Assembly: GCF_001908235.1 (NCBI RefSeq)
Contig: NZ_LGHK01000030.1
Coordinates: 1 to 60,459, forward strand
Source of the DNA: Bradyrhizobium sp. NAS96.2
GTDB taxonomy: Bacteria; Pseudomonadota; Alphaproteobacteria; Rhizobiales; Xanthobacteraceae
Direction: 5' to 3'
Length of the DNA stretch: 60,459 nucleotides
The notes under the pieces were generated by a model. The model did not search any database. It was not told where the DNA came from and worked only from the letters and a program-made list of their open reading frames with translations. The position numbers and the translations under genes were made by a program. Numbering within the stretch: the first letter of the stretch is position 1; every line of letters starts with the position of its first letter. This document shows, in pieces, positions 1 through 8,068 of this stretch.

Positions 1-229
1 GGGGCTGCAGCCGACGGGGGCGTCGCGGGCGCCACGTGGTAGCGGGGGCGGGCTTGGCAGGCGAGGCCGGTGCGGGGGCCATCTTAGCTGCTGGTGCCTG
101 CGGCGCCGCCGGAGGTGTCTGCCCAACTGCCGGCCCCGCCACGGCCAGCACAGCAGCCGCCATCATTGCCGCGGCCAGGCGAAGCTGGCGCGAACGGACG
201 GCAAAGGGCTGGGCGGACAGATTCGGCAT
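1..229 (-). CDS. Secreted Ala/Pro-rich protein, N-terminal part only
   Basis: This reading frame starts at an ATG at 229 and stays open to the left edge of the window, so about 76 residues of the N-terminus are visible. A basic start is followed by a hydrophobic stretch at about residues 17-35 and a plausible signal-peptidase site near AVGQ. After that comes a low-complexity Ala/Pro/Lys linker. This layout fits exported proteins such as the invasion-associated locus B family, which often begin with a signal peptide and a Pro/Ala linker, but the diagnostic domain would lie beyond the edge. It reads in the same direction as the Sco1 gene just upstream. Family assignment is a guess; exported nature is fairly secure. 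Confidence 0.55.
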   Translation of the reverse strand, partial: MPNLSAQPFAVRSRQLRLAAAMMAAAVLAVAGPAVGQTPPAAPQAPAAKMAPAPASPAKPAPATTWRPRRPRRLQP

Positions 230-322
230 ATAACCGGCAATATCAGGAAATTGAACGGCTTATAGACCATCCGGCGCGTGAAGCGAGCGCCGATTGGGTT
301 AATTCTGAACCGGAAATGGCGG

Positions 323-913
323 TCAGAGATACCGTTTGAGATCGGCGGCCGCCTCTTCCGGCGTCCGTTTCAGATTGAACGGCGCGACGAAATGGCCGTC
401 GCGATCCATCAGATAGATCAGCGCGGTGTGATCCATCGTGTAGTCGCCATCCTTCAGCGGCACCTTCTTGGCGTAGACGCGGTAGCTCGACAGCACCTTG
501 GCGATCGCGGCCGGGTCGCCGGTCAGGCCCTTGAGGTGCGGATCGAAACTCGACAGGTAGTCCTTCATCGCCGTGGCGGTGTCGCGTTCCGGATCGACCG
601 AGACGAAATAGGCATTCACGCGGTCGGCGTCCTTGCCCATCGCCTTCAGGACCTCCGAGATCTCGAACAGTGAGGTTGGGCAGATGTCCGGGCAATGGGT
701 GAAGCCGAAGAAGATCAGCGTCGGCTTGCCCTGGAGGTTCTTGTCGGTGACGGTCTGGCCGGCCTGGTCGGTGAGTTGGAACGGCCCACCGATCGCGGCC
801 GGCGCTGCGACGGTGCGCAAGCCGCCGACCGCCCACAACATGAGGAACAGGCCGACCGCCAGACTGCCCGCGAAGGCAGCGAAGATCACCAATGGGCGAG
901 TGGTCCGGGGCAT
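323..913 (-). CDS. SCO1/SenC family copper chaperone
   Basis: A 196-residue protein of the Sco family, thioredoxin-fold proteins that deliver copper to the CuA centre of cytochrome c oxidase or act as thiol reductants in the periplasm. Residues 8-30 form a single membrane anchor. The copper-binding motif CPDIC places cysteines at 74 and 78, and the conserved distal histidine is H162 in the DYTMDHTAL segment, so all three copper ligands are present. The start at 913 (MPRTTRPL) was preferred to upstream in-frame starts because it places the anchor at the N-terminus and gives normal family length. It follows a small membrane protein gene by 17 bases, so the two are probably co-transcribed. Confidence 0.93.
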   Translation of the reverse strand: MPRTTRPLVIFAAFAGSLAVGLFLMLWAVGGLRTVAAPAAIGGPFQLTDQAGQTVTDKNLQGKPTLIFFGFTHCPDICPTSLFEISEVLKAMGKDADRVNAYFVSVDPERDTATAMKDYLSSFDPHLKGLTGDPAAIAKVLSSYRVYAKKVPLKDGDYTMDHTALIYLMDRDGHFVAPFNLKRTPEEAAADLKRYL

Positions 914-930
914 GATGCAGGGCGTCCTTG

Positions 931-1119
931 TCAGAAGCAGGCAGAGATGCCGGCCGTGATCATTTCGAAAAACACCGCGGTCCCGTAGTGGAACCAAAGC
1001 GCGGCGGCGGCGAGCAGGGCCAATCCGCCGATGCCGGCAGCGCCCCACAGGATCGCGGACGCCACCCGGCCCTGCGGAGCCGTGACAAGCTCGGATCGGG
1101 TGGCGATCGGCTGAACCAT
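931..1119 (-). CDS. Small single-span membrane protein upstream of sco
   Basis: A 62-residue protein with a soluble N-terminus of about 20 residues and one clear hydrophobic segment at about residues 22-46, rich in Ala, Leu and Gly. No family is recognised. It sits 17 bases upstream of the Sco1 gene on the same strand, so it is likely made from the same transcript and may relate to oxidase assembly; that role is inference from position only. The reading frame is supported by the good membrane helix and tight spacing rather than by any motif. Confidence 0.6.
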   Translation of the reverse strand: MVQPIATRSELVTAPQGRVASAILWGAAGIGGLALLAAAALWFHYGTAVFFEMITAGISACF

Positions 1120-1268
1120 GCGGTTGAGATAAGCCGGGTTCCCCCAGCCAGCAAGCGCAATGGCGGTCGCATTCCGTCAAATGATAGCGAGGCGATGTCC
1201 GGCGCGAACCCGGTCATGGCGGGCTCGCCGGCCGTGACGCGAGAGGATGTTGGACCGGGATCAGCGGC

Positions 1269-1748
1269 TCAGCGTGCGGGCTCAGCGGTCGCCTTGGGCG
1301 CGGAGGCCTGGGCGTTGAGGTAACATGGCTTGTACAGCGCCTGCAGTTGCTTGCCGCGCAGGAAGATCATGTGCCGGGTCAGGCCACCGCGATCAGTGAT
1401 CCATTTGCGCACCGCCGGCGGATACATCAGGTACAGCATATGGGTGGCTTCGGGATTGGGGACCGGGCGGCCGTTGTCGCCGTAATCCCAGGCAGCATGG
1501 AAGCCGAGCGTGGCGTGTGAGGTCACACAGATCCGGTCGTGAGGAACCTTGCCGAGCACGATGGTGCAGGCCGAGGCGCACAAACCGTCGATGATCACGG
1601 TCTCACCCGATGTGCGCAGGTCCTGATACTTGTCGACATAGACCCCGATCTTGCCGCCGCGATCGTCGGCGATCCTGACCACTGCTTGAGACGCCCCCAT
1701 TCCCGCCAGCAGGAGAACCGCAGCGAGCAACCCCGTCAGCAACTTCAT
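1269..1748 (-). CDS. Secreted hypothetical protein, ClpP-like periplasmic family
   Basis: A 159-residue protein with a signal peptide (hydrophobic residues 4-22, cleavage likely after SQA). The mature part contains the segment IIDGLCASACTIVLG, which resembles the nucleophile region of the ClpP/crotonase-like periplasmic proteins grouped in COG3904, where a serine follows Cys-Ala. A conserved-looking segment with an HAAWDYG motif and a C-terminal Cys follow. Function is unknown. It lies upstream of the sco pair on the same strand, separated by about 150 bases, and is divergent from the flavoprotein gene across a 277-base gap. Confidence 0.75.
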   Translation of the reverse strand: MKLLTGLLAAVLLLAGMGASQAVVRIADDRGGKIGVYVDKYQDLRTSGETVIIDGLCASACTIVLGKVPHDRICVTSHATLGFHAAWDYGDNGRPVPNPEATHMLYLMYPPAVRKWITDRGGLTRHMIFLRGKQLQALYKPCYLNAQASAPKATAEPAR

Positions 1749-2025
1749 TGGCCTGCCCCAAGTCGAAACCGAATCTGTTGGTCTTGTGATGCAAGATTGG
1801 CGTGAGCGTGTTGCGCGCGCAGATTTTTGTCCAGACGAGCGAAGCCGGTCAAAACAAATTCAAATTGGGTGTTGCGCCGACGCTGCAGTGGAGCGTGGGA
1901 AAGGTCCCAAACTGGAACAACTTGCCGCAACCATTTGGTGCCTCGCCGCCACAGGCAAGGTCCATTTGGCGTTGACCGCGCACAACGGCGCGGTCTTGAA
2001 TCGCGGCGGGACGGGGGACATCAAA
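1749..2025. promoter_or_regulatory. Divergent intergenic region
   Basis: These 277 bases separate the minus-strand secreted protein from the plus-strand flavoprotein. The flavoprotein frame stays open upstream through much of this stretch, but the translated sequence there is not protein-like compared with the start at 2026. Promoters for both genes should lie here; no clear -35/-10 pair or repeat was picked out by eye. Confidence 0.35.
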
Positions 2026-3684
2026 ATGGCTGACGATGCAGATGTGATCGTGATCGGCGCCGGACTTGCCGGCCTGGTCGCCGCAACCGAGATCGCCGAC
2101 GCAGGCAAGCGCGTCATCATGCTCGACCAGGAAGGGGAACAGAGCATCGGCGGCCAAGCCTTCTGGTCGTTCGGCGGATTGTTCCTGGTCGATTCGCCGG
2201 AACAACGCCGGCTCGGCATCAAGGATTCGGTCGAACTCGCGCTGCAGGACTGGATGGGCACCGCCGGTTTCGATCGCGACGAGGATCACTGGCCGCGCAA
2301 ATGGGCCGAAGCCTATGTCGCGTTCGCAGCGGGCGAGAAGCGCGATTGGCTGCGCGCGATGGGCCACCGCATCTTCCCGGTGGTCGGCTGGGCCGAGCGA
2401 GGCGGTTACGACGCGATGGGTCACGGCAATTCGGTGCCGCGCTTCCACGTCACCTGGGGCACTGGCCCCGGCATCGTCGAGCCATTCGAGCGCCGCGCGC
2501 GCGAGGCCGCCAAAAGCGGACGGCTGATATTCAAGTTCCGCCATCGCGTCGATGCACTCAGTGTCAGCAACGGCACGGTCGACGGCGTCAGCGGCGCGAT
2601 CCTGGAACCGACCTCGGTCGAACGCGGCAAGAGTACCTCGCGCAACGTGGTCGGTGATTTCTCGCTGCACGCGCCGGCGGTGATCGTCGCCTCCGGCGGC
2701 ATCGGCGGCAACCATGACCTGGTGCGGCAGAACTGGCCGAAACGACTCGGCGAGCCGCCGAAGTTCATGATCTCCGGCGTGCCCGAACATGTAGACGGCC
2801 GCATGATCGGAATCACCGAGCAAGCAGGCGGGCGGCTGATCAACCGCGACCGCATGTGGCACTATGTCGAGGGCATCCAGAACTGGAACCCGATCTGGCC
2901 GCGTCATGGCATCCGGATCCTGCCGGGGCCATCGTCAATGTGGTTCGACGCGTCAGGCAAGCGGCTGCCGGCGCCGCTGTTCCCGGGCTCCGACACGCTC
3001 GGGCAACTGCATTACATCATGGGCACCGGCTACGATTATTCGTGGTTCATCCTGACCCAGAGCATCATCAAGAAGGAGTTCGCGCTGTCGGGCTCGGAAC
3101 AGAACCCCGACCTCACGGGAAAAAGCTGGCGCATGACGGTCAAGCGCGCCACCAACAAGGGCGCGCCGGCGCCGGTCGAAGCCTTCAAGCAGCACGGCGC
3201 CGACTTCATCGTGCGCGACAATCTCGCCGATCTCGTCGGTGCCATGAACAAGCTCGCCGGCAATGACCTGTTGCAGCTCGACGCCATCAAAACGCAGATC
3301 GAGGCACGCGATCGCGAGATCACCAATCCTTACGTCAAGGATGCGCAGGTGATGAACCTGCACAATGCGCGGCGCTATATCGGCGACAGGCTGATCCGAA
3401 CCGCGAAGCCGCACCGGATTCTCGATCCCGCGCACGGTCCGCTGATCGCGGTGAAGCTCAACATCCTCACCCGCAAGACGCTCGGCGGCTTCGAGACCGA
3501 CCTCGATTCACGCGTGTTCGGCAGGGATCACCAGATCATCCGCGGACTCTACGCGGCCGGCGAAGCCGCCGGCTTCGGCGGCGGCGGCGTGCACGGCTAT
3601 CGCTCGCTGGAGGGAACATTCCTCGGCGGCTGCCTGTTCTCCGGCCGCAACGCAGGGCGTGCTGCGGCGAAGGCGGTGGGGTAA
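2026..3684 (+). CDS. FAD-binding dehydrogenase, KstD-like (fumarate reductase/succinate dehydrogenase fold)
   Basis: A 552-residue flavoprotein. The N-terminus carries a textbook FAD Rossmann motif, VIVIGAGLAGLVAATEIA, within the first 25 residues, followed by a D..EG redox-site-like stretch and, near the C-terminus, the GLYAAGEAAGFGGGG segment typical of the 3-ketosteroid dehydrogenase/fumarate reductase group (COG3573-type FAD-binding dehydrogenases). The start at 2026 was chosen because the Rossmann motif normally begins within ten residues of the N-terminus; an in-frame extension to 1786 adds 80 residues of non-domain sequence. Substrate is unknown; enone or steroid-like ring desaturation is the family theme. 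It stands alone on the plus strand. Confidence 0.88.
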   Translation: MADDADVIVIGAGLAGLVAATEIADAGKRVIMLDQEGEQSIGGQAFWSFGGLFLVDSPEQRRLGIKDSVELALQDWMGTAGFDRDEDHWPRKWAEAYVAFAAGEKRDWLRAMGHRIFPVVGWAERGGYDAMGHGNSVPRFHVTWGTGPGIVEPFERRAREAAKSGRLIFKFRHRVDALSVSNGTVDGVSGAILEPTSVERGKSTSRNVVGDFSLHAPAVIVASGGIGGNHDLVRQNWPKRLGEPPKFMISGVPEHVDGRMIGITEQAGGRLINRDRMWHYVEGIQNWNPIWPRHGIRILPGPSSMWFDASGKRLPAPLFPGSDTLGQLHYIMGTGYDYSWFILTQSIIKKEFALSGSEQNPDLTGKSWRMTVKRATNKGAPAPVEAFKQHGADFIVRDNLADLVGAMNKLAGNDLLQLDAIKTQIEARDREITNPYVKDAQVMNLHNARRYIGDRLIRTAKPHRILDPAHGPLIAVKLNILTRKTLGGFETDLDSRVFGRDHQIIRGLYAAGEAAGFGGGGVHGYRSLEGTFLGGCLFSGRNAGRAAAKAVG

Positions 3685-3726
3685 GGCATCCCCTCGTCAC
3701 GGAAGAGACGGCGAATCGAAAATGAA

Positions 3727-3757
3727 AGAGCCCGCCGGGTTTGAACCGGCGGACTCT
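3727..3757 (-). terminator. Hairpin terminator downstream of the secreted 121-aa gene
   Basis: A stem of CCGCCGG/CCGGCGG extended by AGAG/CTCT with one mismatch closes on a 7-base loop. Read on the minus strand it is followed by TTCATTTTC, so it would end transcription of the minus-strand gene at 3795-4160. It also lies just after the plus-strand flavoprotein and may act in both directions. Confidence 0.7.
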
Positions 3758-3794
3758 TATCATTGAGTCCGAATTGCTTCAGCTATCCTGGCGC

Positions 3795-4160
3795 TCACGC
3801 CAACTTGGTGAAGAGCGTGAGAATACCGTTGCTGAGATTGACGGCGACAACCTGTGCCGAGCTCAGTCCCTTCGCCTTGAGCGCGGATGTCGCTTCCTTG
3901 GACGCGTCGATGGAACCGCGCAGGCTCTTCAGATCTTCTTCGCTTGCCTTTGCGATGACGGCCTCGACCCTTGACCGGACTTCAGGCTTCAGTTCCTTGA
4001 CGTCCACGACCTGTATGGTCTTGATCGTGGCGGGTTGGTCAGACTCGGCCTGCGACGGCGTGTTCGGTTGCGTTCCCTGCGTTTGCGCCCAGGCAGGAGT
4101 TCCAAGCGAGAGCGCCGCAACGATGATCGACGCCGTAGAGATACGGATGCGCATGAGCAT
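3795..4160 (-). CDS. Secreted hypothetical protein
   Basis: A 121-residue protein with a clear signal peptide (basic MRIRIS start, hydrophobic core, cleavage after AWA). The mature part has a Gln/Thr/Pro-rich linker of about 20 residues and then an alpha-helical, charged domain of about 75 residues. No known family was recognised. The start could be 4160 or the second methionine six bases downstream (4154); both give the same signal peptide. It is followed by a hairpin terminator and is monocistronic. Confidence 0.65.
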   Translation of the reverse strand: MLMRIRISTASIIVAALSLGTPAWAQTQGTQPNTPSQAESDQPATIKTIQVVDVKELKPEVRSRVEAVIAKASEEDLKSLRGSIDASKEATSALKAKGLSSAQVVAVNLSNGILTLFTKLA

Positions 4161-4352
4161 TCCTTGTGTTGATGACCCCCAACACCCGCGACAACGATCG
4201 TTCCTTGCTTAAGGTTCCGGCGGGAAATCCGCGCTGTTATGCGACCGTCGCAGGGGGCGCTGCCAAAACATCGAAAACAACCCCATGCAAAGCAGCCGGC
4301 GGCGGCCTGCGCTCGACCAAGGAACTTGACACGTCGGGCAACTCAGGGGCAT

Positions 4353-4371
4353 ATTTCTAATATTCAGAAAT
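4353..4371. promoter_or_regulatory. Short palindrome, operator-like
   Basis: The sequence ATTTCT-N7-AGAAAT forms an inverted repeat in an AT-rich patch between the ars-operon end and the divergently reading secreted-protein gene. It loosely recalls the ATTTCA/TGAAAT core of the operator upstream of arsR. It could be a regulator site for the secreted gene; no direct evidence. Confidence 0.3.
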
Positions 4372-4380
4372 GACGCAAGT

Positions 4381-4406
4381 GAACCTTACCGCTTTCGACC
4401 CAAAGC
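4381..4406 (+). repeat. Left copy of a 26-bp direct repeat flanking the ars operon
   Basis: Begins GAACCTTACCGCTTT. The copy at 7933-7958 matches it at 24 of 26 positions in the same orientation. The two copies bracket the complete arsR-arsI-arsC-aqpS-MFS operon: this one lies 17 bases beyond the last stop codon. They could be integration scars or copies of a dispersed intergenic repeat. Confidence 0.7.
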
Positions 4407-4422
4407 TGACCTTTCAGCCGAA

Positions 4423-5634
4423 TTAAGAGGGACGATCAACTGTCGGCTGCGCTGCAATTCGCGACCAGTACAGGGCGAGCGGTCCAAGCAGGATGCCAAA
4501 CGCCAGCACCGCAAATGCAGCAGTCCAAGCCGACGCGCTTTGTGCTCCTCCTGCAGCATCGAGGGCTACGCCGAGCGCCCATGCGCCAAGCGCCGACAGG
4601 CTGAAGCCAACAGTCGAGTGCACTGCCATCGTCGCACCGCGGTTCTTGGGATCGGCGGCCATGGTCATGCCCGAGGTCAGCGCGCCGGAATCGGCGGGCA
4701 CCGTCAGCGCGTAAACGAGGAGGAGCGGCATCAGCACCCAGGGCGACTGGTCCGAGAGCAGTCCAATCAGCAGCGCGACCGCGGCCGAAGCGAACATGAC
4801 AGCGGTGATGGCGCGGTGCCGTCCGAGTTTCAGCGCAAGCTCATTGCCGAGGATGCTTGCGGGCATCGCCAGGAGGGAGAACGCGACGCTGACGATCAGC
4901 GGCGTAAGTGATGTCGGGTGCCTTGCCGCCACGAAAGTCCAGAACGCAACGATCCAGGTCCGGATGCCGTAGAGCTCGAAACAATGCGCGCCGTAGCCCA
5001 GTACAAATCCCATCGCGTTGGTGTTGCGCAAAACAGGCGCGAAGTTCAGCAGGCGGCTCGCCGAGGGCTTCGGCTCGAGCGGCTTCAGCAAGGCGCTTGC
5101 CGTGAGCATCAGCAGCGGACCGACGGCGGTAACCAGAAACGCCGCACGCCAACCAAAGCTCTCGGCGACGAGCTGCGCGACCAGGAACGACAGCCCGACA
5201 CCGAGCGAGAAGCTCGACGTGTAGAACGTCACCGCGCGGGATGAATCGCCTGGCGCAAGGCGGTCGGTCAGCGCCTTGAGCCCCGGCATGTAGGCGCCGG
5301 CGAAGCCGATTCCGGCGATGGCATTGCATAGCGCGCCGGACCACAGATCCGTTGCGAACAGGCCGAACAGTGCGGTACCGAACGCGCTCAGCGCCGATCC
5401 CGCGATCAATATCTTGCGGGCATCGATGCGATCGGTCAGCGTCGCCAAGACTGGCACCGTGAGCATGTAGCCGGCCGCGCCCGAGCCGGACAAAAGCCCG
5501 GCCTGTGCACCCGACAGATGCCATTCCGGAATCAGAAAACCGGCGAGAATTGCGGGCACGACGACATGCGGTAGCAAGCTTCCGAGCTGCCCTACGCACA
5601 TCGCGAAGATGACCGGCTTTCCTTCCAACCTCAT
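4423..5634 (-). CDS. MFS transporter, last gene of the ars operon
   Basis: A 403-residue protein with about 12 hydrophobic segments and a loop after TM2 (LATLTDRIDARKI) that matches the signature region of the major facilitator superfamily. It reads with the arsenic genes, 92 bases after aqpS. By position it probably exports an arsenical. Candidates are trivalent arsenite or an organoarsenical such as methylarsenite, as shown for the MFS permease ArsK in Agrobacterium. I cannot tell whether it is ArsK, ArsJ-like or a new type; ArsJ is normally paired with a GAPDH gene, which is absent here. No arsB or acr3 gene is present, so this would be the only dedicated active efflux pump in the operon. 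Confidence 0.85.
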   Translation of the reverse strand: MRLEGKPVIFAMCVGQLGSLLPHVVVPAILAGFLIPEWHLSGAQAGLLSGSGAAGYMLTVPVLATLTDRIDARKILIAGSALSAFGTALFGLFATDLWSGALCNAIAGIGFAGAYMPGLKALTDRLAPGDSSRAVTFYTSSFSLGVGLSFLVAQLVAESFGWRAAFLVTAVGPLLMLTASALLKPLEPKPSASRLLNFAPVLRNTNAMGFVLGYGAHCFELYGIRTWIVAFWTFVAARHPTSLTPLIVSVAFSLLAMPASILGNELALKLGRHRAITAVMFASAAVALLIGLLSDQSPWVLMPLLLVYALTVPADSGALTSGMTMAADPKNRGATMAVHSTVGFSLSALGAWALGVALDAAGGAQSASAWTAAFAVLAFGILLGPLALYWSRIAAQPTVDRPS

Positions 5635-5726
5635 TTTTTCACCCGATCCGGTCGGGGTGCGCGAGGCGCGCCCGCAACCGGCCTTTCGTTGTTGCCGCTT
5701 TGGGCAGTATTGAAGGGGACCCTGGC

Positions 5727-6398
5727 CTATGCCGGCTTCCCCTCGCGCCAGAGCCAGCCGGCGATGGCAACCGCAGCCAGCATGCCAACGAACCGAGCGA
5801 CGATAAAAGCGGTCGCGCCGCTCGGTGCTATTCCAGCGAAGGTGTCAGAAAGCGAGCGCGCGATTGGCACCGCCGGATTCGCGAACGAGGTTGAGGCAGT
5901 GAACCAATAGGCTGACGTGATGTACAGGCCGACGGCATATGGAATCGCCCCCGGTGTTCTGGCGGCGCAACCGAATATGGTCAGGAGCAAGCCAAAGGTA
6001 GCGACCGCTTCAGCGAGCCATTGTCCGGTACCCGAACGCTGCGTCATCGAGAGCTGCAACACCGGCAATTCAAACATGAGGTGAGCTACCCATACTCCGG
6101 CGACGGCTCCAACAATCTGAGCAGCGATGTAGGCAACGGCAATTGGCCAGCGCAATTCGCTCCGAATTGAGAGCGCAAGACTTACGGCAGGATTGAAGTG
6201 CGCGCCAGAGACCGGTCCGAAGACCAATATCAGCACAGCGAGAATTGCACCGGTTGGGATGGTATTGCAAAGGAGGGCGAGCGCAACATTCCCGCCCGCG
6301 AGCTTCTGGGCCATGATCCCGGAGCCGACTACGGCAGCCAGAAGAAACGCCGTGCCAAGTGATTCCGCGACCAGACGGCGCGCGAGCGTCGGCATCAA
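5727..6398 (-). CDS. aqpS: Aquaglyceroporin of the ars operon (AqpS-like)
   Basis: A 223-residue MIP-family channel with two NPA half-helices: HFNPAVS in the first half and ANPAVPIARSLSDTFAGI in the second. The second is typical of bacterial aquaglyceroporins found in arsenic operons. In Sinorhizobium meliloti, AqpS replaces ArsB and lets arsenite made by ArsC leave the cell down its gradient. Six membrane spans are apparent. Its ATG overlaps the end of arsC by four bases (ATGA), so translation is coupled to arsC, supporting a joint arsenate-reduction and arsenite-exit function. The following gene is an MFS transporter. Confidence 0.92.
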   Translation of the reverse strand: MMPTLARRLVAESLGTAFLLAAVVGSGIMAQKLAGGNVALALLCNTIPTGAILAVLILVFGPVSGAHFNPAVSLALSIRSELRWPIAVAYIAAQIVGAVAGVWVAHLMFELPVLQLSMTQRSGTGQWLAEAVATFGLLLTIFGCAARTPGAIPYAVGLYITSAYWFTASTSFANPAVPIARSLSDTFAGIAPSGATAFIVARFVGMLAAVAIAGWLWREGKPA

Positions 6399-6922
6399 TG
6401 CTCTTCCGTGGCGTTGGCTGTCGAGCCTTCCATTTGTCCGATCTCCCGGAGCTTGCTTTGCAAGCTGAGCGCGTCGATGGACCGCAGTGGTAGCGCGGTA
6501 AAGACTGCAATTCGCTGATTGAGCATGCGGTAGGCATCTTCGAATGCGACCGCGATTTCGGCTGGCGTACCCTTCGCGTCAGCTGGATCAGGAATGCCCC
6601 AATGGGCGGTTGCGGGATGTCCGGGCCAGACGGGGCACGCTTCCGCCGCCGCGCTATCGCAGACCGTGAACACGAAGTCGAATTCTGGCTCACCGGCCTG
6701 GGCGAACTCGTCCCATGATTTCGAGCGATAGCCCGACGTATCGTAGCCCAAATTATCGAGAAGATGGATGGTGTGCGGGTTAACCCGGCCCTTGGGCTGG
6801 CTGCCGGCGCTGTAGGCGCAGAAATGACCCGCGCCCATCTTGTTCAAGATTGCTTCCGCAATGATCGAGCGCGCCGAATTTCCGGTGCAGAGGAACAGCA
6901 CGTTATAGGGGCGATCAACCAT
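6395..6922 (-). CDS. arsC: Arsenate reductase, thioredoxin-coupled LMW-phosphatase type
   Basis: A 175-residue protein of the low-molecular-weight tyrosine phosphatase fold. The anion-binding loop CTGNSARS gives nucleophile C12 and R18. Further cysteines C88 (TVCDS) and C96 (EACP) are placed as in the thioredoxin-dependent ArsC enzymes, where three cysteines relay the disulfide. A late Asp in IPDPAD fits the general acid. It reduces arsenate to arsenite in the cytosol, to be exported by the coupled aqpS channel or the MFS pump. It starts ten bases after arsI ends and overlaps aqpS. Confidence 0.93.
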   Translation of the reverse strand: MVDRPYNVLFLCTGNSARSIIAEAILNKMGAGHFCAYSAGSQPKGRVNPHTIHLLDNLGYDTSGYRSKSWDEFAQAGEPEFDFVFTVCDSAAAEACPVWPGHPATAHWGIPDPADAKGTPAEIAVAFEDAYRMLNQRIAVFTALPLRSIDALSLQSKLREIGQMEGSTANATEEH

Positions 6923-6931
6923 GGCGCACCG

Positions 6932-7405
6932 TCACGACGCGCAGCAAGCGGAAGAGCTTGGCGTTGCCTGCGGAGCGCAGCACGCCGATTGCTTTTCATG
7001 TGCGATGCGCGCTTGATTTTCGCCGGAGCCGTCGCCGTACACAATGCTTTCGCCCGTGGTGTGGAAGGTTTCCCAAGAGATGCCCGCGGGATCGTCGATC
7101 CACGACTTCTCGGACTTGGCGTAGCAACAAGCCGTCTCGCCCTGTTCGATGACGTTGCCCCCGGCCTGGCGCAAGCGACCGTAGACCTCGTGAAGCTCCT
7201 CTTGGCTCTCAACCTGGATGCCGAGATGGTCCAGGCCGGGCTCGCGGCCCCTGGCCGAAATGGCGAAGTTCACGCGCGGATCATCGAGCATCCACTTCGC
7301 GTAGTCTGTCTTGAGAACGGTCGGTTGGGCCGCGAACAAGGCGGAGTAGAAGCCTACGGACTGCGAGAGGTCACTGACGGTGACATGAACATGAAGGCGC
7401 TTCAT
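6932..7405 (-). CDS. arsI: ArsI/CadI-type dioxygenase, C-As bond lyase
   Basis: A 157-residue VOC-fold protein. ArsI enzymes are Fe(II) dioxygenases that cleave the carbon-arsenic bond of trivalent methyl- or phenyl-arsenicals. Here a vicinal pair C93-C94 in ETACCYAKSEK matches the arsenic-binding pair of the family. H5/H7, H60 (LDHLGIQVE) and E112 (ISWETFH) are placed as likely iron ligands. The C-terminal tail has two further CC pairs (142-143 and 154-155). The start at 7405 is set by an AAGGA ribosome site and the VOC strand MKRLHVHVTV; an upstream in-frame Met would overlap arsR. It lies 11 bases after arsR. The presence of ArsI implies exposure to organoarsenicals as well as inorganic arsenic. 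Confidence 0.9.
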   Translation of the reverse strand: MKRLHVHVTVSDLSQSVGFYSALFAAQPTVLKTDYAKWMLDDPRVNFAISARGREPGLDHLGIQVESQEELHEVYGRLRQAGGNVIEQGETACCYAKSEKSWIDDPAGISWETFHTTGESIVYGDGSGENQARIAHEKQSACCAPQATPSSSACCAS

Positions 7406-7416
7406 GGAGGGTCCTT

Positions 7417-7761
7417 TCAGGCTGGGACTTTGGTGCGCTTGCGCGCTGGTTTGCATTCGGCAGCAGGCGCACAGGGCGTGCCGCCACAGCAGTTTTCGGT
7501 CAGGAAGCCAAGGAGTGCGTTCATCTGCTCGAACTGCGCTGCGTAGATCATCGACCGGCCCTCGCGGCGAACGGTGACAAGGCCCGCCGTGCGAAGCCGA
7601 TCAAAGTGAAATGTCAGCGTATTGGGCGCGAGATCGAGAGCGCCGGCGACTGCGCCCGCCGGCATGCCCTCCGGTCCCGCTTGCACGAGCAGCCGGAATA
7701 TATCGAGGCGATTGTCCTGCGCGAGCGCCGCCAAGGCGGCAACGGCATCGGTCTTTTTCAT
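7417..7761 (-). CDS. arsR: ArsR-family arsenic-responsive repressor
   Basis: A 114-residue winged-helix protein. The helix-turn-helix spans about residues 33-60 (GAVAGALDLAPNTLTFHFDRLRTAGLV) and the wing is VRREGRSMIYA. Instead of the CVCDLC site in the recognition helix seen in E. coli ArsR, cysteines cluster at the C-terminus: C91, C92, C97 and C103 (NCCGGTPC). This resembles the C-terminal three-cysteine arsenite site of Acidithiobacillus-type ArsR proteins. It is the first gene of the ars operon and faces a perfect inverted repeat 36 bases upstream, so it likely represses its own operon until arsenite binds. Confidence 0.92.
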   Translation of the reverse strand: MKKTDAVAALAALAQDNRLDIFRLLVQAGPEGMPAGAVAGALDLAPNTLTFHFDRLRTAGLVTVRREGRSMIYAAQFEQMNALLGFLTENCCGGTPCAPAAECKPARKRTKVPA

Positions 7762-7796
7762 ACTTCAGTATCTATCGAAATATCGCCCGCTGTCAA

Positions 7797-7824
7797 CGAT
7801 ATTTCAGCATTCATTGAAATATCG
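7797..7824. promoter_or_regulatory. Putative ArsR operator
   Basis: A perfect 10-base inverted repeat, CGATATTTCA-N8-TGAAATATCG, lies 36 to 63 bases upstream of the arsR start. A further half-site GAAATATCG sits at 7777-7785, nearer the gene. The AT-rich patch contrasts with the GC-rich surroundings. ArsR dimers bind such interrupted palindromes across the promoter. Binding is inferred, not shown. Confidence 0.75.
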
Positions 7825-7932
7825 AGATCCGGGCTCGCGGCCACGCCCTGAACTCATCTTGCTCCAGGGCGTGTGCTCATAAGCGCCTTGCGGCCGCTTT
7901 GAGGTGCAGGCCGGAAAGCGTCGGCGCGCTCA

Positions 7933-7958
7933 GAACCTTACCGCTTTTGACCCACAGC
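7933..7958 (+). repeat. Right copy of the 26-bp direct repeat flanking the ars operon
   Basis: Partner of 4381-4406, differing at two of 26 positions and in the same orientation. It lies about 110 bases upstream of the arsR operator, so the pair encloses the operon and its control region almost exactly. Confidence 0.7.
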
Positions 7959-8068
7959 GGAAGTCAGGTCTCTCATTTTGCCGTGCCGCACAACGCCGCT
8001 CGTTCAGTGGTAAACGTGGTAGGGTAACGTTCTCCGAATTGAGAGCGCGCATGAGGTGAGGGGAAGTC

